Positions 62,851-64,000 of a stretch of 64,000 bases of DNA are shown here, piece by piece; the first letter of the stretch is position 1, and each line of letters starts with the position of its first letter. The notes below the pieces were generated by a model. It was not told the DNA's origin and made no database searches. It saw nothing but the letters and a program-made list of their open reading frames with translations. Source of the DNA: Verrucomicrobiota bacterium (GTDB lineage Bacteria; Verrucomicrobiota; Verrucomicrobiia; Limisphaerales; SIBE01); NCBI GenBank assembly GCA_016871515.1, contig VHDE01000002.1:1-64000 (forward strand), given 5' to 3'. Made by a program: the position numbers and the translations under genes.

Positions 62851-64000
62851 ATGATTCCACCCGTGAACATCCTGATCTCCACCGATCCCCCCAAACACCT
62901 TCGCATCACCCAGACCATGTTGGAGAATCTCCTCTGGGACCCGGTCATGGCCGCATGGGTGTTTTTCAAGATCAAACTCGACGCCTTCCAGGCCGTGCGC
63001 CTGCGCATTTACTGGCTCACGCCGGACGTCGAGGATCACAGCGGGTTTACCAGCGGCAAAACCATCGTCGATTGGGTCTGGTGCAATCTCTCCGCCGTCC
63101 TCCTCTACGATTGCCATATCGGGGTAATCTTCCAAACGTTTCAAATCGGGAAGGACAACTTCTGGCAGTACTACAAGGAGTTCAGCACGCCCCTGTTCCG
63201 CGCACAACTCGGGCTGATGGAGGAAGAGGTCCGGGAGAAATCGCAGTTTAAGGAGCCAGGCTGTTGGAAGCAGCATTTCAAAAACCGGAGCATGGTCGCG
63301 ATGCCGGCGCCGGGCTTTTTGCAGGAAGCGCGCAATCTGGCCGGCTGGCGCGTGAACCGGCTGCTCATCGACGAATGGACCAAGATCATGATGTCGGCCG
63401 GGGGCGCCGAAGGCATCCAGAAACAATTGTTGGGGCGGGTCACCCGGCCCTGCTACAACGCCAATCACCCGGTCTGGTGCAACAACGTCGTGCGGTCCGC
63501 GACGGCGGAGCTGGGCAATCATCCCGGATTCCGGGTGCATCGCGAATACGAACGGGAGGTCAAGCGCGGCAACCCGGACTACTGGACCTTCGGCTTTTCC
63601 TACGAGAACTACTCCAACCTGCGCTGTCACACGGGCAAAACGTTCAAGGACCAATATCGCGATGAAAAGCGGCTGCGCACGTTGAAGCTGTCGAACACGC
63701 CGGAGAAATTCCGCGCCGAGGGCCTTGGCCTTTGGCAAAAGCAATCCAAGGGCTGGTACACCTCGGAGATGATCGAGGCTGGCCAGGCGTTGGGGCGACA
63801 ACGGAAATTGGAGCCGATCCTCAGCCGGGCGACCGATCCCCTCGGAAAAGACCCGGAAGTGCGGTACTTCCTGGGCGTGGACCCGGCTCCGAGCCAGGGG
63901 CAACGCAGCGACGAAGGCGCGATCATGGTGTTGCGCGCCCGGCCCGCCCCGTGGAGAACCCCGGCGATTTCGAGGGCGATTGGACCACGGACTTCGTCTA
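62851..64000 (+). CDS. Phage terminase large subunit-like protein (runs off right edge)
   Basis: An open frame from the ATG at 62851 reads MIPPVNILISTDPPKHLRIT and then DHSGFTSGKTIVDWVWCNLS, a Walker A-like loop (GFTSGKT, residue ~69). RVNRLLIDEWTKIMMSAGGA (Walker B) follows. Downstream, RYFLGVDPAPSQGQRSDEGA has the nuclease Asp and acidic residues expected of the terminase RNase-H-fold nuclease, about 350 residues in. This is the usual terminase layout. Near 63931-63950 a one-base change would allow a better reading (RPVENPGDFEGDWTTDFV) than the current frame, so another indel is likely there. The real protein continues beyond 64000. Confidence 0.75.
   Translation, partial: MIPPVNILISTDPPKHLRITQTMLENLLWDPVMAAWVFFKIKLDAFQAVRLRIYWLTPDVEDHSGFTSGKTIVDWVWCNLSAVLLYDCHIGVIFQTFQIGKDNFWQYYKEFSTPLFRAQLGLMEEEVREKSQFKEPGCWKQHFKNRSMVAMPAPGFLQEARNLAGWRVNRLLIDEWTKIMMSAGGAEGIQKQLLGRVTRPCYNANHPVWCNNVVRSATAELGNHPGFRVHREYEREVKRGNPDYWTFGFSYENYSNLRCHTGKTFKDQYRDEKRLRTLKLSNTPEKFRAEGLGLWQKQSKGWYTSEMIEAGQALGRQRKLEPILSRATDPLGKDPEVRYFLGVDPAPSQGQRSDEGAIMVLRARPAPWRTPAISRAIGPRTSS

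Overview
The window looks like a chromosomal segment of a free-living Verrucomicrobiota bacterium, probably of the Pedosphaera/Limisphaerales type. This is inferred from gene content, since no rRNA marker is present. Indicators are three prepilin-like proteins of the H-X9-DG kind, DUF1080 and DUF5069 proteins, a kinase fused to WD40 repeats, a neutral ceramidase-like protein, a PQQ-type beta-propeller protein, a four-helix-bundle suffix protein and very many short palindromic intergenic repeats. No rRNA, tRNA or CRISPR array was seen.

Layout. The left edge holds part of an ISAs1-type transposase. Then come a c-di-AMP (ydaO-type) riboswitch and the potassium transporter kup, a GAF-GAF-PAS-adenylate cyclase (frameshifted), prepilin-like proteins, an MFS transporter, a creatininase-family enzyme, a broken HDOD gene and a di-haem peroxidase. 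From 12.3 to 21.4 kb are a YebC/PmpR regulator, a protein kinase, a DUF5069 protein, a TIM-barrel/DUF1080 fusion, glycine-cleavage gcvT and gcvH, an FAD oxidoreductase and a lone ParA. From 21.8 to 27.2 kb is an apparent operon of DUF2760 and two divergent Hsp70-like ATPases. From 27.3 to 42.9 kb are a truncated response regulator, alr, a DedA protein, purE, a cyclic-nucleotide-binding protein, sodC, a TPR-redoxin protein, a PQQ propeller, a rhodanese, a ceramidase-like enzyme, an ArsC/Spx-like reductase, an AbiEii-like nucleotidyltransferase with a small partner, and a GH13 enzyme.

From 43 to 50 kb the sequence is decayed: a kinase-WD40 gene with several lesions, a truncated prepilin, an alpha/beta-hydrolase remnant, a DUF433/DUF5615 pair and a broken secreted protein. 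From about 50 kb the character changes to an accessory island. It has an unrecognised protein, a phospholipase-D-like remnant, a 1894-residue protein with two sacsin/GHKL-type ATP-binding modules, and an SNF2-type helicase that starts 2 nt after it. Two unrecognised, closely coupled genes and a terminase-like large subunit running off the right edge follow, suggesting a prophage. The two-gene ATPase-helicase module is the best candidate for an undescribed, possibly anti-phage, system.

Two themes cut across the window. First, several families of palindromic elements lie between genes and, in at least two cases, inside reading frames; one Hsp70 gene carries an in-frame insert that its adjacent paralogue lacks. 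Second, at least six genes carry single-base frameshifts or in-frame stops. Some of these may be true decay and some may be sequencing error; the sequence alone cannot decide.
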